Source: Microbacterium atlanticum
GTDB lineage: Bacteria; Actinomycetota; Actinomycetes; Actinomycetales; Microbacteriaceae
Assembly: GCF_015277815.1 (NCBI RefSeq)
Contig: NZ_CP063813.1
Location: forward strand, 3,100,001 to 3,164,000
Direction: 5' to 3'
DNA: 64,000 nucleotides
This document shows positions 16,976-26,572 of this stretch, piece by piece. Every line of letters starts with the position of its first letter. The first letter of the stretch is position 1. A program made the translations under genes and the position numbers. The notes beneath the pieces are model-generated. The model was not told the origin of the DNA. It saw only the letters and a list, made by a program, of their open reading frames with translations, and did not search any database.

Positions 16976-18667
16976 GTGACGACTGTGCACTCCGCACCCC
17001 TGACCAACAAGCTCAACGACCTCGAGCTGCCCGCCTGGTGGCGGCAGGCGGTGGTCTACCAGGTGTATCCGCGAAGCTTCGCGGATGCGAACGGCGACGG
17101 CATCGGCGACATCAAGGGCGTCACCTCGCGCGTGCCGTATCTGAAAGAGCTCGGCGTCGACGCGGTCTGGCTGAGCCCGTTCTACCCGTCGGCGCTGGCG
17201 GACGGCGGCTACGACGTCGCCGACTACCGCGACGTCGACCCGCGGCTGGGCACGCTCGACGACTTCGACGAGATGCTGGCGGCGCTGCACGCGGCGGGCA
17301 TCAAGGTCGTCGTCGACATCGTCCCGAATCACACCTCCGACCAGCACGCATGGTTCCAGGAGGCTCTCGCGGCGGGGCGCGGCTCGGCCGCCCGGGCGCG
17401 GTACATCTTCCGCGACGGCACGGGCCCCGACGGGTCCGAGCCGCCCGCCGACTGGGTGTCGGTGTTCGGCGGATCGGCGTGGGAGCGCGTGGCCGACGGG
17501 CAGTGGTACTTCCACAACTTCGCCAAGGAGCAGCCCGACCTCGACTGGTCCAATCCCGAGGTGCGCGCCGACTTCGTCACCACGCTGCGCTTCTGGTCGG
17601 ACCGCGGCGTCGACGGCTTCCGCATCGATGTCGCCCACATGCTCACGAAGGATTTCGTCGACCCGCTCCCGTCGCAGGCGGAGCTGGACGCCATGCCCCG
17701 TGACGGCAACCACCCGATGATCGACCGCGACGACGTGCACGAGGTGTACGCCGAGTGGCGCGAGGTGTTCGACTCGTACGACCCGCCGCGCACCGCCGTG
17801 GCCGAAGCGTGGGTCGAGCCGTCGCGCATCCCGCTGTACGCGCGCGCCGAGAGCCTGGGCCAGGCGTTCAACTTCGACCTGCTCGAGGCCGACTTCGATG
17901 CCGGGCAGTTCCGCCGCATCGTCGGCGACAACCTCGCCCTCGCCGAGAAGTCGGGATCCTCGACGACCTGGGTGCTGTCGAACCACGACGTGGTGCGCCA
18001 CGCGACCCGGTACGGCCTGCCCGACGCCGAGCGCGACGAGAAGGGCCGGCCGACGCGCAAGCACGGGAACGAGTGGCTGCTCTCCGGCGGAACCACGCCG
18101 GCACTCGACAAGGAGCGGGGCCTGCGGCGCGCCCGAGCGGCATCGCTGTTCGTCCTCGGGCTGCCGGGGTCGGCGTACGTCTATCAGGGCGAGGAGCTGG
18201 GCCTGCACGAGGTCGCGTCGATCCCCGACTCCGCGCGCCAGGACCCGACCTTCTTCCGCAGCCCCGGCGAGGACATCGGACGGGACGGATGCCGCGTCCC
18301 GCTGCCATGGTCGGCAGCAGGCTCCTCGTTCGGCTTCGGCGACGGCGGGGCGCACCTGCCGCAGCCCGATTGGTTCGGCGAGCTCGCCGTGTCGGTGCAG
18401 GACGGCGACCCGACCTCGACGCTGGCGCTCTACCGCCAGGCGCTCGCTCTGCGCCGCCTGGTGCAGACCGACGAGTCCCTGGAGTGGATCGACACCGGCC
18501 GCGACGACGTGCTGGCGTTCCGCAGGCCGAACGGCTGGACCGTCGTGACGAACTTCGGGGAGGCGCCGTACGCCCTCGATGGACGGGGCGCCAGGTCGCT
18601 GTCGAGCCAGCACTTCGAGGGCGACCAGCTGCCGGGTGAGACGACCGTCTGGATCACCGGGGCCTGA
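16976..18667 (+). CDS. GH13 alpha-glucosidase (oligo-1,6-glucosidase / AglA type)
   Basis: 563 residues with a complete GH13 catalytic set: nucleophile Asp218 in GFRIDVAH, acid/base Glu277 in AEAW, and transition-state Asp338 in SNHD. The QVYPRSFADANGDGIGDIKG opening and the YQGEELGL segment place it in the alpha-glucosidase/oligo-1,6-glucosidase branch (subfamily 17/23/30/31 region). There is no signal peptide, so it hydrolyses imported oligosaccharides in the cytoplasm. It is the last gene of the ABC operon, has its own AAAGGAA ribosome site before a GTG start, and is followed by a strong hairpin. Exact linkage specificity cannot be read from sequence alone. Confidence 0.92.
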   Translation: MTTVHSAPLTNKLNDLELPAWWRQAVVYQVYPRSFADANGDGIGDIKGVTSRVPYLKELGVDAVWLSPFYPSALADGGYDVADYRDVDPRLGTLDDFDEMLAALHAAGIKVVVDIVPNHTSDQHAWFQEALAAGRGSAARARYIFRDGTGPDGSEPPADWVSVFGGSAWERVADGQWYFHNFAKEQPDLDWSNPEVRADFVTTLRFWSDRGVDGFRIDVAHMLTKDFVDPLPSQAELDAMPRDGNHPMIDRDDVHEVYAEWREVFDSYDPPRTAVAEAWVEPSRIPLYARAESLGQAFNFDLLEADFDAGQFRRIVGDNLALAEKSGSSTTWVLSNHDVVRHATRYGLPDAERDEKGRPTRKHGNEWLLSGGTTPALDKERGLRRARAASLFVLGLPGSAYVYQGEELGLHEVASIPDSARQDPTFFRSPGEDIGRDGCRVPLPWSAAGSSFGFGDGGAHLPQPDWFGELAVSVQDGDPTSTLALYRQALALRRLVQTDESLEWIDTGRDDVLAFRRPNGWTVVTNFGEAPYALDGRGARSLSSQHFEGDQLPGETTVWITGA

Positions 18668-18677
18668 GCCAGGGGCG

Positions 18678-18712
18678 ACGGATGCCGCGGCAGCGAGGTC
18701 CGCGGCATCCGT
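18678..18712. terminator. Bidirectional hairpin terminator
   Basis: ACGGATGCCGCGG (18678-18690) pairs perfectly with CCGCGGCATCCGT (18700-18712) around a nine-base loop. It lies 10 bp after the alpha-glucosidase stop and before the convergent MDR gene. There is no U-tract, as is usual in actinobacteria. Confidence 0.7.
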
Positions 18713-18735
18713 TCCCTGCTCCTGCGTCCCCGGGA

Positions 18736-19725
18736 TCAGGGCATCCGCTCGAACACCTCGCGCGCGCGCAGGGTTCGCACCCGGGTGACGGGACGGGTGG
18801 CCAGGACGATCTTCCCCCGGGCGTGCAGCTTGGCGAGGTCCTCGAACGCGTCCACGATGTCGTCGATGGGATACAGCCCCGACACGAGCAGCCGGAACGC
18901 GCCCGCGCCGGCGAGGTCGACGACCTTCTGCAGCACGCTCGTCGCCTGGGCGACGGATTCCGGGTCGTCGCGGAGCAGCCGCAGCTCCACCTCGCGCCGG
19001 TCTGCGCTGGAGCGGTAGCGCTCGGCGGGAACGCCGAGCGCCTCGGCCACCTGTCGGCCATCCTTGCCGTAGTTGTCGATGTACGCCGTGACCGGCCGCC
19101 CCGCGGCCCGCCGGATGCGCTCGGCCATGCCGTCGTCATAGCTCACGGGGATGATGCCGAGCTGTCGCAGGTAGTCGAAGTTGCGGGCGCCGCAGGTGCC
19201 GATGACGCGAGCGCCGCGGTGCTTGGCGATCTGCGCCTCGATGCTGCCGACGCCGCCCGCGGCCGCCGAGATCACCACCGTGTCGGACGCGCCGATCCGC
19301 AGGTCGTCGAGCGTCTCGAGCGCCGTGGCGCCGGCGAGGAACAGCCCTCCGGCGACCTCCCACTCCAAGCCCCGGGGCTTGGGCACCAGCTGGGCCTCGG
19401 GGAGGACGACGTGGCTCGCGTGCGCACCGGTCCGGGTGTGCCCGACGACGTCGGCCCCGACGCGGAATCGGGTCACTCCCGGACCGACCGCGCGGACGAT
19501 CCCGGCGAGATCGCACCCGGACGCGCGCGGCCAGGGGTCATCGCGCCAGGTGTCCTCCTTGCCGTTGCGCAGGAAGGCGTCCATGTGGTTGATCGCCGTC
19601 GAGATCACCTCGACCAGCACTTCGCCCGGCCCGGGCGTCGGCAGCGGGTGCAGATGGCGCTTGAGCACGTCTGCGTCGCCGTAGTGGGTGTAGCGGTAGG
19701 TGAAGGCCTCCGTCGGTGCTCTCAT
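18736..19725 (-). CDS. Zinc-independent MDR oxidoreductase (quinone-reductase-like)
   Basis: 329 residues of the medium-chain dehydrogenase fold. The GroES-like half starts around GEVLVEVISTAINHMDAFLR. The cofactor half carries AAAGGVGSIEAQIAKHRGARVIGT, whose central AxxGGVGS loop is typical of NADPH-dependent quinone oxidoreductases. The structural and catalytic zinc ligands of alcohol dehydrogenases are not visible, which favours the quinone-reductase branch. It probably reduces small quinones or enones in the cytoplasm. The ATG has AAGGGGAT five bases upstream. It stands alone between the glucosidase terminator and the amylosucrase gene, on the same strand as the latter with a gap of about 105 bp. 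Confidence 0.82.
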   Translation of the reverse strand: MRAPTEAFTYRYTHYGDADVLKRHLHPLPTPGPGEVLVEVISTAINHMDAFLRNGKEDTWRDDPWPRASGCDLAGIVRAVGPGVTRFRVGADVVGHTRTGAHASHVVLPEAQLVPKPRGLEWEVAGGLFLAGATALETLDDLRIGASDTVVISAAAGGVGSIEAQIAKHRGARVIGTCGARNFDYLRQLGIIPVSYDDGMAERIRRAAGRPVTAYIDNYGKDGRQVAEALGVPAERYRSSADRREVELRLLRDDPESVAQATSVLQKVVDLAGAGAFRLLVSGLYPIDDIVDAFEDLAKLHARGKIVLATRPVTRVRTLRAREVFERMP

Positions 19726-19830
19726 CGCGATCCCCTTCGCAGCTCTGCGCGCGGCCCAGTGCGGGTCTCGAAGGGTTGTTCCGCCCGCGGCACGCGAATG
19801 GATGCAGGCGAATGGAAGTCGGCCGGCCTG

Positions 19831-21717
19831 TCACCGGATCACGACGCGATGCCACACCACCTCATGGGCGGCGAGCACCAGGCCGTCACGCAGCGAGACG
19901 GCACGGCCGCCGATGAGGTCGCGCGCGTCCGGGTCGAGGCCGGAGAGCGTCAGCGCATCGACTTCCACCGGATGATCGCCGACGTTGGCGAGCACGAGGA
20001 TCGCGGAGTCCGGGCCGGGGCGGAGGAATCCGACGACATGGTCGTCGTGTGCGTCGAACGGCCGGAGCTCGTTCCCGGCGAGTTCGGGGGCGTCGCGACG
20101 GGCTGAGATCAGCGTCGTCAGGCGCGCGAAGACGCGGCCCGCGGCGGTGCGGGGATCGTTCCTTCGGGCGTACTCGCGCTCGGGCCGGTGCGGCCGGTGC
20201 ACCCATCGGCTGTCTCCGGCTTGAGCGGGGTCGTCCTCGTACGAGTAGTCGTTGAGCTGCGCCACCTCGTCGCCGAGGTAGAGGAGGGGGATGCCTCCGG
20301 TCGAGAGGGCGAGCGCGTGCGCGAGGACCACGCGATCCTCGCCGCCGTCGTCACCGGCCTCGATACCCGCCAGCGACGCCGTCGTGCCGGTCACCCGGGC
20401 ATCGCCGGTGCGCGGGTTCTCCTGGAACGGCACCCCCCTCGCGAACGATCCGGGAGCCCGCCCGACGTAGAAGTCGTTGAGGAACCTGCGGTGCGGGTAG
20501 CCGTCGATGCCGAACTCCGCGGCGTCCTCGTCGGCGAACGTCCAGCCGATGTCGTCGTGGCTGCGCACGTAGTTCACCCACGCCGTGCCGTCGGGCAGCG
20601 CGTGCCGGCGCTCGAGCGCTTGCTGCAGCATCCGCCCGTCGCGCGTCGCCAGGGCCTCCCAAGTGAGCGCCATCTGAAGCGGGTTGTACGACAGCTGACA
20701 CTCGTCGGGTGAGATGTACTCGGCCACCTCGTCGGGGTGCACGATCGCCTCGGACTTGAACAGCAGGCTCGGGGCGGCCATGCGCAGCACCGCGTTGAAG
20801 GCCTGCAGCAGCAGGTGGGCCTCCGGCAGGGACTCGCACGCCGTGCCGAACCGCTTCCAGATGAAGGCCACCGCGTCCATCCGCAGCACCTCGACGCCCT
20901 GGTTGGCGAGGAAGAGCATCTCGCCGGCCATCGCCTGGAAGACGGCGGGGTTGGCGTAGTTGAGATCCCACTGGAAGGAGTAGAAGGTCGCCCAGATCCA
21001 CCGGCCGTCCGGCAGCTGCACGAACGAGCCGGGATGGTCGTCGGGGAAGATCTCGCGCGTGGTCCGCTCGTACGCGTCGGGCAGGGTGCGGTCGGGGAAG
21101 ATCAGGTAGAAATCCTCGTAGCCGGCTACGCCGGCGACGGCCTTGCGGGCCCATTCGTGCTCGTTGCTCGTGTGGTTGAAGATGAAGTCGACGACGAGCG
21201 AGATCCCCGCCTCGCGCAGCTCCGCGGCGAGGTCGGCGAGCTCCGCCATCGAACCGAGCCTGGGGTTCACCCGTCGGTAGCTGGAGACGGCGTAGCCGCC
21301 GTCGCTGTTGCCCTCCGGACTCTCGAAGAGCGGCATCAGGTGCAGATACGTCAGCCCCAGCTCGCGGAAGTACGGGATGCGCTCGCGGATGCCGGCGAGG
21401 CCGCCGCCGTACCGGTCGACGTAGCAGACGCCGCCGAGCATGCGCTGCGACTGGAACCAGTCCGGACGCCGCTCCCGCTCCCGATCCAGCTCCTTGAGCG
21501 GCTCGGGCCGGGCATGCCACGACTCCGCGGCGAGCGCCACCACCGACCGGAGCCGGTCGAGCGCGTCCGGGCGGTCGCCGTAGAGGCGCCCGAACAGTCC
21601 GTGGAGGCGGGGCAGGTGCCGGCGGACACGGTCGAGGAACTCCGCCTCGGCACCGGCACCCGCCAGATCGTCGAGGATTCCGGCGACATCGGCGGCTTCG
21701 TCAGCGAGGGTGGACAC
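19831..21717 (-). CDS. GH13 amylosucrase-type enzyme
   Basis: 628 residues from the chosen GTG. It has the amylosucrase architecture: an all-helical N-terminal domain (FLDRVRRHLPRLHGLFGRLY) before the barrel, then nucleophile Asp281 in LRMDAVAF, acid/base Glu323 in LFKSEAI, and Asp388 in RSHDD. Amylosucrases build alpha-1,4-glucan from sucrose and release fructose; some homologues act as sucrose hydrolases or make isomers. No secretion signal is seen. The start is uncertain: GTG at 21717 or 21780 are both in frame and neither has a strong ribosome site. I chose the shorter because family members begin near this point. It is divergent from the PPOx-fold gene. Confidence 0.85.
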   Translation of the reverse strand: MSTLADEAADVAGILDDLAGAGAEAEFLDRVRRHLPRLHGLFGRLYGDRPDALDRLRSVVALAAESWHARPEPLKELDRERERRPDWFQSQRMLGGVCYVDRYGGGLAGIRERIPYFRELGLTYLHLMPLFESPEGNSDGGYAVSSYRRVNPRLGSMAELADLAAELREAGISLVVDFIFNHTSNEHEWARKAVAGVAGYEDFYLIFPDRTLPDAYERTTREIFPDDHPGSFVQLPDGRWIWATFYSFQWDLNYANPAVFQAMAGEMLFLANQGVEVLRMDAVAFIWKRFGTACESLPEAHLLLQAFNAVLRMAAPSLLFKSEAIVHPDEVAEYISPDECQLSYNPLQMALTWEALATRDGRMLQQALERRHALPDGTAWVNYVRSHDDIGWTFADEDAAEFGIDGYPHRRFLNDFYVGRAPGSFARGVPFQENPRTGDARVTGTTASLAGIEAGDDGGEDRVVLAHALALSTGGIPLLYLGDEVAQLNDYSYEDDPAQAGDSRWVHRPHRPEREYARRNDPRTAAGRVFARLTTLISARRDAPELAGNELRPFDAHDDHVVGFLRPGPDSAILVLANVGDHPVEVDALTLSGLDPDARDLIGGRAVSLRDGLVLAAHEVVWHRVVIR

Positions 21718-21857
21718 GATGCCCACTCTGGCGCACCCGGTGCCGCGCGGTCCATACGCGGGTGCCGTTCGAGGTGACACGACGTCCGTGGCGACATCCA
21801 GGGGCGGAGCGAGTACAAAGGAAGCGAGAAGCGGACGAGATCGGCGGTGATGGCGTC

Positions 21858-22307
21858 ATGCAGGATACGAACGATGCGGTCGTGACACTCAGCGAGGAGC
21901 GCTGCTGGAACCTCCTTGCCCGACGCGAACTCGGCCGCCTCGCGCTGGACGCCGACGGCGAGCCCGACATCTTTCCGGTGAACTATGTGACCGACGGATC
22001 GCGCATCCTGTTCCGCACCGCGCCGGGTTCGAAGCTCGCCACGCTGGCCACGAGCCCGCGCGTGGCGTTCGAGGTCGACGAGTACGACGACACCTTCGCG
22101 GCGAGCGTCATCGTCAAGGGGGTGGCCGAGCGCCTGGAGCGCCAGCGTGACATCGACGCGGCGGACGCGCTGCCGCTGCGGCCGTGGATCCCGACGCTCA
22201 AGTACCGCTGGGTGCGCATCACGCCGACGCAGATCAGCGGCCGATGGTTTCAGAGGACTGCTGAGCCGGACCGCTATCGGGCGTCGGCGGACGACCACAC
22301 GACGTGA
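21858..22307 (+). CDS. Pyridoxamine 5'-phosphate oxidase-fold flavin-binding protein
   Basis: 149 residues with the split beta-barrel of the PPOx family: LLARRELGRLALDADGEPDIFPVNYV gives the first strands, then SRILFRTAPGSKL and VAFEVDEYD. Such small members bind FMN or F420 and are mostly uncharacterised. Versions with this short length and HMM pattern are common in actinobacteria near stress genes. The ATG at 21858 fits the start of the fold; an earlier in-frame ATG would add about 30 basic residues that overlap the amylosucrase leader. It is followed 70 bp later by dinB on the same strand. Confidence 0.82.
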   Translation: MQDTNDAVVTLSEERCWNLLARRELGRLALDADGEPDIFPVNYVTDGSRILFRTAPGSKLATLATSPRVAFEVDEYDDTFAASVIVKGVAERLERQRDIDAADALPLRPWIPTLKYRWVRITPTQISGRWFQRTAEPDRYRASADDHTT

Positions 22308-22377
22308 CCGCGCACCTCCCGGTGTCCGCCGTCGGTGCGACGATTCGCACGACGGACGAGCGGCGGGAGGCGAGGGC

Positions 22378-23574
22378 ATGCGGGGCGAGGCGACCGTGCT
22401 GCACGCGGACCTCGACGCCTTCTACGCCTCGGTCGAGCAGCGGGACGCGCCGGCGCTGCGCGGGCGGCCGGTGATCGTCGGCGGCGGGGTCGTGCTCGCC
22501 GCCAGCTACGAGGCGAAGGCCCGCGGGGTGCGCACCGCGATGGGAGGCCGCCAGGCGCGTGACCTCTGCCCGGACGCGATCGTCGTACCGCCCCGCATGG
22601 AGGCGTACTCGGCCGCGAGCAAGGCGGTCTTCGCCATCTTCCGCGACACGACGCCGCTGGTGGAGGGACTGTCGATCGACGAGGCGTTCCTCGAGGTGGG
22701 CGGGCTGCGCCGGCTGGCCGGCACTCCGGAGCAGATCGGGGTGCGCCTGCGTGAGCGGGTGCGCGCCGAGGTGGGGCTCGCGATCTCGGTCGGGGTCGCC
22801 CGCACGAAGTTCCTCGCCAAGGTGGCGAGCGCGGTGAGCAAGCCCGACGGGCTGCTGGTCGTCGAGCCCGAGCGGGAGCAGGCGTTCCTCCTCCCCCTCC
22901 CCGTCGAACGGCTGTGGGGCGTGGGGGCAGCGACCGCCGCGAAGCTGCACGGCCTGGGGATCCACACCGTCGGCGAGCTCGCCGAGCTCCAGGCGTCGAC
23001 CGCCGAGCGGCTCCTCGGCCGGGCCGCCGGAGCCCACCTTCACGCGCTGGCGCGGCTGCGCGATCCCCGACCCGTCGACACCACGAAGCGCCGCGGATCG
23101 ATCGGCTCGCAGCGGGCGCTCGGCACCCGTCCCCGTTCCGCCGACGAGCTCGACGTGATCCTCACCCAGATCGTCGACCGGCTCGCGCGCCGGCTGCGCG
23201 ACGGCGACCGGGTGTGCCGCACCGTCGTGCTGCGACTCCGGTACGGCGACTTCGGGAGGGCCACCCGCTCCCACACCGTCCGATCCCCCACCGACCGCAC
23301 GACCGTGCTCCTCGCGGTGGCGCGCGCGCTGCTGGCCGCTGCGCAACCCGAGATCGACCGGCGCGGCATCACGCTGATCGGCGTCTCGCTGTCGCAGCTC
23401 GGCGGGGCCGACAGCATCCCACCCGAACTTCCCCTCGACTGGGACGACGGCGCCCGTCTCGATGTCGCACTGGACGCGGTGCGCACGCGGTTCGGCGCGG
23501 CCGCCGTCTCGCGCGCCGCGCAGCTGGGCCGCGATCCGGGCTGGTCGACGCCGCTGCTGCCCGAGCACGAGTGA
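22378..23574 (+). CDS. dinB: DNA polymerase IV (canonical)
   Basis: 398 residues. The catalytic acidic residues are in HADLDAFYASVE (Asp10) and the textbook SIDEAF motif (Asp101, Glu102). Fingers carry AASYEAKARGVRTAMG, the thumb shows the helix-hairpin-helix LWGVGAATAAKLHGLG, and the little finger extends to about residue 345. The C-terminal region around LIGVSLSQL could carry a clamp-binding element. It makes short error-prone patches opposite damaged template. The ATG has GGGAGG seven bases upstream. This is the second Y-family polymerase in the window; the other, at 6589, has a diverged active-site motif. No SOS box of the LexA type was recognised upstream. Confidence 0.93.
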   Translation: MRGEATVLHADLDAFYASVEQRDAPALRGRPVIVGGGVVLAASYEAKARGVRTAMGGRQARDLCPDAIVVPPRMEAYSAASKAVFAIFRDTTPLVEGLSIDEAFLEVGGLRRLAGTPEQIGVRLRERVRAEVGLAISVGVARTKFLAKVASAVSKPDGLLVVEPEREQAFLLPLPVERLWGVGAATAAKLHGLGIHTVGELAELQASTAERLLGRAAGAHLHALARLRDPRPVDTTKRRGSIGSQRALGTRPRSADELDVILTQIVDRLARRLRDGDRVCRTVVLRLRYGDFGRATRSHTVRSPTDRTTVLLAVARALLAAAQPEIDRRGITLIGVSLSQLGGADSIPPELPLDWDDGARLDVALDAVRTRFGAAAVSRAAQLGRDPGWSTPLLPEHE

Positions 23575-23627
23575 CGGGCGCCGATGCTCGCTGCGGTGGG
23601 GCGGGGGACGGATGCCGCGTCGGTCGG

Positions 23628-24122
23628 TCACCTCGTGGCCGCGAGCTCCTCACCCCAGCGGCGCGCCCGCTCCAGCTCGCCGTCGGCGACCGGGCCGGAG
23701 TAGCCGTGCACCCCGAACGTGTGCGGCTTCGCGGCCGGGCGGAAGCCGAGCGCGACGAGGCGCTTCATGGCCTTCTTCGCCGCCGACCCCGGCAGGCGGG
23801 GGCTGGTCACGCGGGTGTCGAACGTCGCGACCCTGATGTCGCGGCCGGGCGACGCCAGGGAAGCGATCCACTCCCGGATGCCTCGGCGCGGGATGTTCTC
23901 CGCGCCCTGCTGCTGCGCGGCCTCGCGCGTCTTGTCCGTCGACATCGAGAAGGCGTGTGTCGGCCCGCCGACGACCAGCAGATCGACGTCGTCCTCGAGC
24001 ATCGCCGGCGCCGACACGGCGTCTACGACGTCGGTGGACTCGAGGCCGAGACCGGCGGCCACCTCTCGGGCGAGCTGCTCGGTGTTGCCCCACAGCGTCT
24101 CGAACACCACTACTGCATGCAT
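23628..24122 (-). CDS. Flavodoxin-like protein
   Basis: 164 residues with a flavodoxin fold. The FMN phosphate loop is ETLWGNTEQLA near residues 8-18, the second loop is VGGPTHAFSMS, and the third region DTRV...PGSAAKKAMKRL completes the site. It probably carries FMN and transfers electrons in the cytoplasm; the partner is unknown. Two consecutive ATGs are possible (24125 and 24122). I prefer the second because a GAGGAGG ends one base before the first and four before the second. It converges on dinB with 53 bp between stops. Confidence 0.85.
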   Translation of the reverse strand: MHAVVVFETLWGNTEQLAREVAAGLGLESTDVVDAVSAPAMLEDDVDLLVVGGPTHAFSMSTDKTREAAQQQGAENIPRRGIREWIASLASPGRDIRVATFDTRVTSPRLPGSAAKKAMKRLVALGFRPAAKPHTFGVHGYSGPVADGELERARRWGEELAATR

Positions 24123-24274
24123 CATGCCTCCTCGGCGCGGCGGGCTGGACGCTCCAGGCGCCGATCGCCTGGCCTCATCCTCGCCGCGCGCGCTCCGCTG
24201 CCAGGGGCCTTTCGTCCCGCGATCTCTCCGTCCTCCGGCTCGCAGAGGCGCACGAGGCGGGCTCGAGCAGCGGA

Positions 24275-25945
24275 TCAGGACGACACGGCCGAGTCTCGCT
24301 TCGCAGGCACCGTGATGGACGCCACCTCCTCCAGCCGAGGACGGCTCTCGTCGCCGTCCTCGACGACGCCGGTGTGCCACGTCATCGTGAGCCCATCGGG
24401 TCTGTCTTCCAGGAGCGCGACGTTGTTGTCGAACCAGGGGCCCTTCACCGTCTTCCAGCGGAAGGGCGGGTCGGGCACTTTGGCGGAATGCGCCGCGGCT
24501 GCCCCAAGCGGCGTCGCTGCGCCATACGACATCACCACCGAGAACCAGCGCAGGAAGCGCGGCAGCGGGTTCCGCATCGGTGAGCAGACGGCCTGCACGA
24601 TGCGGCTGCCGTGCTGCCGCTCGACCTCGGCCAGGTACGAGAAGTGCACATCCCCCGACAGGAAGGTCACGGTCTGCGGCGACGGGCCACGGTCGCCGTC
24701 GGCCACCTCCGTCGCGATCGCGGCCACCGCCTGGAAGCTGTTCTGGAAGGCCGCCCAGTGCTCCAGATCGAAGCCCCGCCGCAGTCGCTCGCCCACCCAC
24801 GCGGCCGCGCGACCCCACGCGCCCTGAGCGATCGCCTCATCCCACGCCTCGACGTGGTGCAGACCCAGCGGCAGGAGGAACGGGAGCGAGGTGGCCACCA
24901 GCACGTGGCGGCATCCGCCCTGCATGTGCTCGTCGAACCACGTCAGCTCTCGGTCGTTCAGCAGCCCCCGGTCCGACGGGGTGAGGTCTCGCGCGACACG
25001 CGAGTCCAGGACGATCAGGCGGGTTCCCTCGAAGTCCCGCGAGTAGCTCCAGCGGTAGCTGCTCGGGTCGCTGTCGCAGCGATCGGCGAACGCGTCGAGG
25101 GCATCAGTCAGGTCGCGGGAGGCGTCGTCGCGGCGGGCGCAGACGGTCTGCCACATCTCGTCGGCGGCGCGCTCGCGGGGAGACAGGTTGCCGAGGTGCT
25201 GGTAGACCCAGTACGAGGCCAGGCCCGCGACGATGCGTTCGTGCCACCACGTGGTGGCCTGCATCTTCTTCTTCCAGTCGAGCGAGGCGTTCCAGTCGTC
25301 ACGGATGTCGTGGTCGTCGAAGATCATCGCGGTCGGCACGCAGGACAACAGCCACCGGTTCGCGTCATCCGACCATGCCAGGCGGTACAGATGCGCGTAC
25401 TCCTCGAAGTCCTTGAGCTCCTTCCCCGGCGGCTCGTGGATGTCGCGGCGGCTGCGGATGAACGCCTGCATGGCCTTGGTGGTCGAATCGGCGTACACCT
25501 GATCCCCGAGGAAGAGGAGCATCTCCGGCCGGTCTTGGCGACCGTCGGCCACCGCGAGGGCGAACGACCGCAACGAGTCCACGCCGTGGGTCCGGTTGCC
25601 CGAGCGGTCGTGGGGCACGCTGGTGCGGCACGATCCGAAGGCGATCTGAGACGGATGCCCCGGCGCGCGCGTGGTGATCACCGAAGCCGGATAGTCCGAG
25701 CCCGGATCAGGCCAGACCGTGCGCCCGTCGATCTCGACACGGTACGGCGAGACGCTCCCGGGCTCGAGCCCGTCGACTTCGACCAGTGCGTAATGGTGGC
25801 CGTGCACCGCGAAGGTGCGGGCCTCCCACGACCGTCCCCCGACGTGCGCGCTCACCAGACACTCGGACTGCGTCTCCACCCAGATGCTGGCCGACGTCTC
25901 GTCGACGTAGCGGAGCATCGGCCCCAGGATCAGCGGGGATGGCAT
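24275..25945 (-). CDS. PhoD-like phosphodiesterase/alkaline phosphatase (metallophosphatase)
   Basis: 556 residues. An N-terminal beta-sandwich (about 1-90) precedes the metallophosphatase core. Metal-binding motifs are visible: FGSCRTS, LGDQVYAD, FDDHDIRDDW and SGDVHFS, each supplying Asp, Asn or His ligands. In the PhoD family these bind Ca and Fe and hydrolyse phosphodiesters or phosphomonoesters. No Tat or Sec signal peptide is present, unlike secreted PhoD, so this member appears to be cytoplasmic and its substrate is unclear. The ATG at 25945 has GGAGTAG about ten bases upstream. It is divergent from a truncated SDR. Confidence 0.85.
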   Translation of the reverse strand: MPSPLILGPMLRYVDETSASIWVETQSECLVSAHVGGRSWEARTFAVHGHHYALVEVDGLEPGSVSPYRVEIDGRTVWPDPGSDYPASVITTRAPGHPSQIAFGSCRTSVPHDRSGNRTHGVDSLRSFALAVADGRQDRPEMLLFLGDQVYADSTTKAMQAFIRSRRDIHEPPGKELKDFEEYAHLYRLAWSDDANRWLLSCVPTAMIFDDHDIRDDWNASLDWKKKMQATTWWHERIVAGLASYWVYQHLGNLSPRERAADEMWQTVCARRDDASRDLTDALDAFADRCDSDPSSYRWSYSRDFEGTRLIVLDSRVARDLTPSDRGLLNDRELTWFDEHMQGGCRHVLVATSLPFLLPLGLHHVEAWDEAIAQGAWGRAAAWVGERLRRGFDLEHWAAFQNSFQAVAAIATEVADGDRGPSPQTVTFLSGDVHFSYLAEVERQHGSRIVQAVCSPMRNPLPRFLRWFSVVMSYGAATPLGAAAAHSAKVPDPPFRWKTVKGPWFDNNVALLEDRPDGLTMTWHTGVVEDGDESRPRLEEVASITVPAKRDSAVSS

Positions 25946-26064
25946 GGACCCGTTCTACTCCGACGACACGCCACAACGCCACGGTGACGACAACGCGCTT
26001 CCTCCACCCCCGTCGCGGGCGGCCGAGATATTTATTCACCGGAATACAAATTCGCGGAGGGGCG

Positions 26065-26532
26065 TTGCAACAGGTCGACACCGACGCCCTCGAGGCGACC
26101 AGCGCCGACACGTGGGACCGTGTCGTGGCGGTCACCCAGACGAGTGTCTTCCTCGGCATGAAGGCGGCGGCCGAGGCGCTCAAGAAGCGAGGCAACGGCG
26201 CCGTCGTCAACATCAGCTCGATGTACGGCATCGTCGGCTCCGGCGTCAGCCCGGCCTACCACGCCGCCAAGGGGGCGGTGCGACTGCTCACCAAGACCAC
26301 CGCGCTCGGGTGGGCCAAGGAAGGTGTGCGGGTCAACTCGGTGCACCCCGGGTTCATCGACACCCCCATCCTGGGCGACACCGATCGCGATCAGCTCGTG
26401 GCCGGCACGCCGATGGGCCGCCTGGGACGCCCGGAGGAGATCGCCGCGATCATCACGTTCCTGGCGAGCGACGACGCGAGCTTCGTGACCGGAGCGGAGT
26501 TCGTCGCCGACGGCGGCTACACCGCCGGATGA
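26065..26532 (+). pseudogene. 5'-truncated short-chain dehydrogenase (SDR) remnant
   Basis: The 155 codons to the TGA match the C-terminal two thirds of a classical SDR: SADTWDRVVAVTQTSVFLGM, VVNISSMYG with the catalytic Ser, YHAAK with the Tyr and Lys, and NSVHPGFIDTPI. About 85 residues, including the TGxxxGxG cofactor loop, are missing. The reading frame continues upstream only into Arg-rich shadow sequence of the phosphatase gene. The junction is next to an A/T-rich patch (GATATTTATTCACC, 26029-26042). A TTG at 26065 follows GGAGGGG, so a stub protein could still be made, but it could not bind NAD(P). An in-frame deletion or recombination with loss of the 5' end is the simplest explanation. 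Confidence 0.75.
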
Positions 26533-26572
26533 CGCGCAGCGGGGTGGTCTGAGACCACCATGGCATTCCCGC

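Noticed and set aside
26543..26559. GGTGGTCTGAGACCACC as a terminator hairpin
   Set aside because: The dyad is too tight to leave a loop; the better hairpin is at 26573-26603. It could still be a protein-binding dyad.
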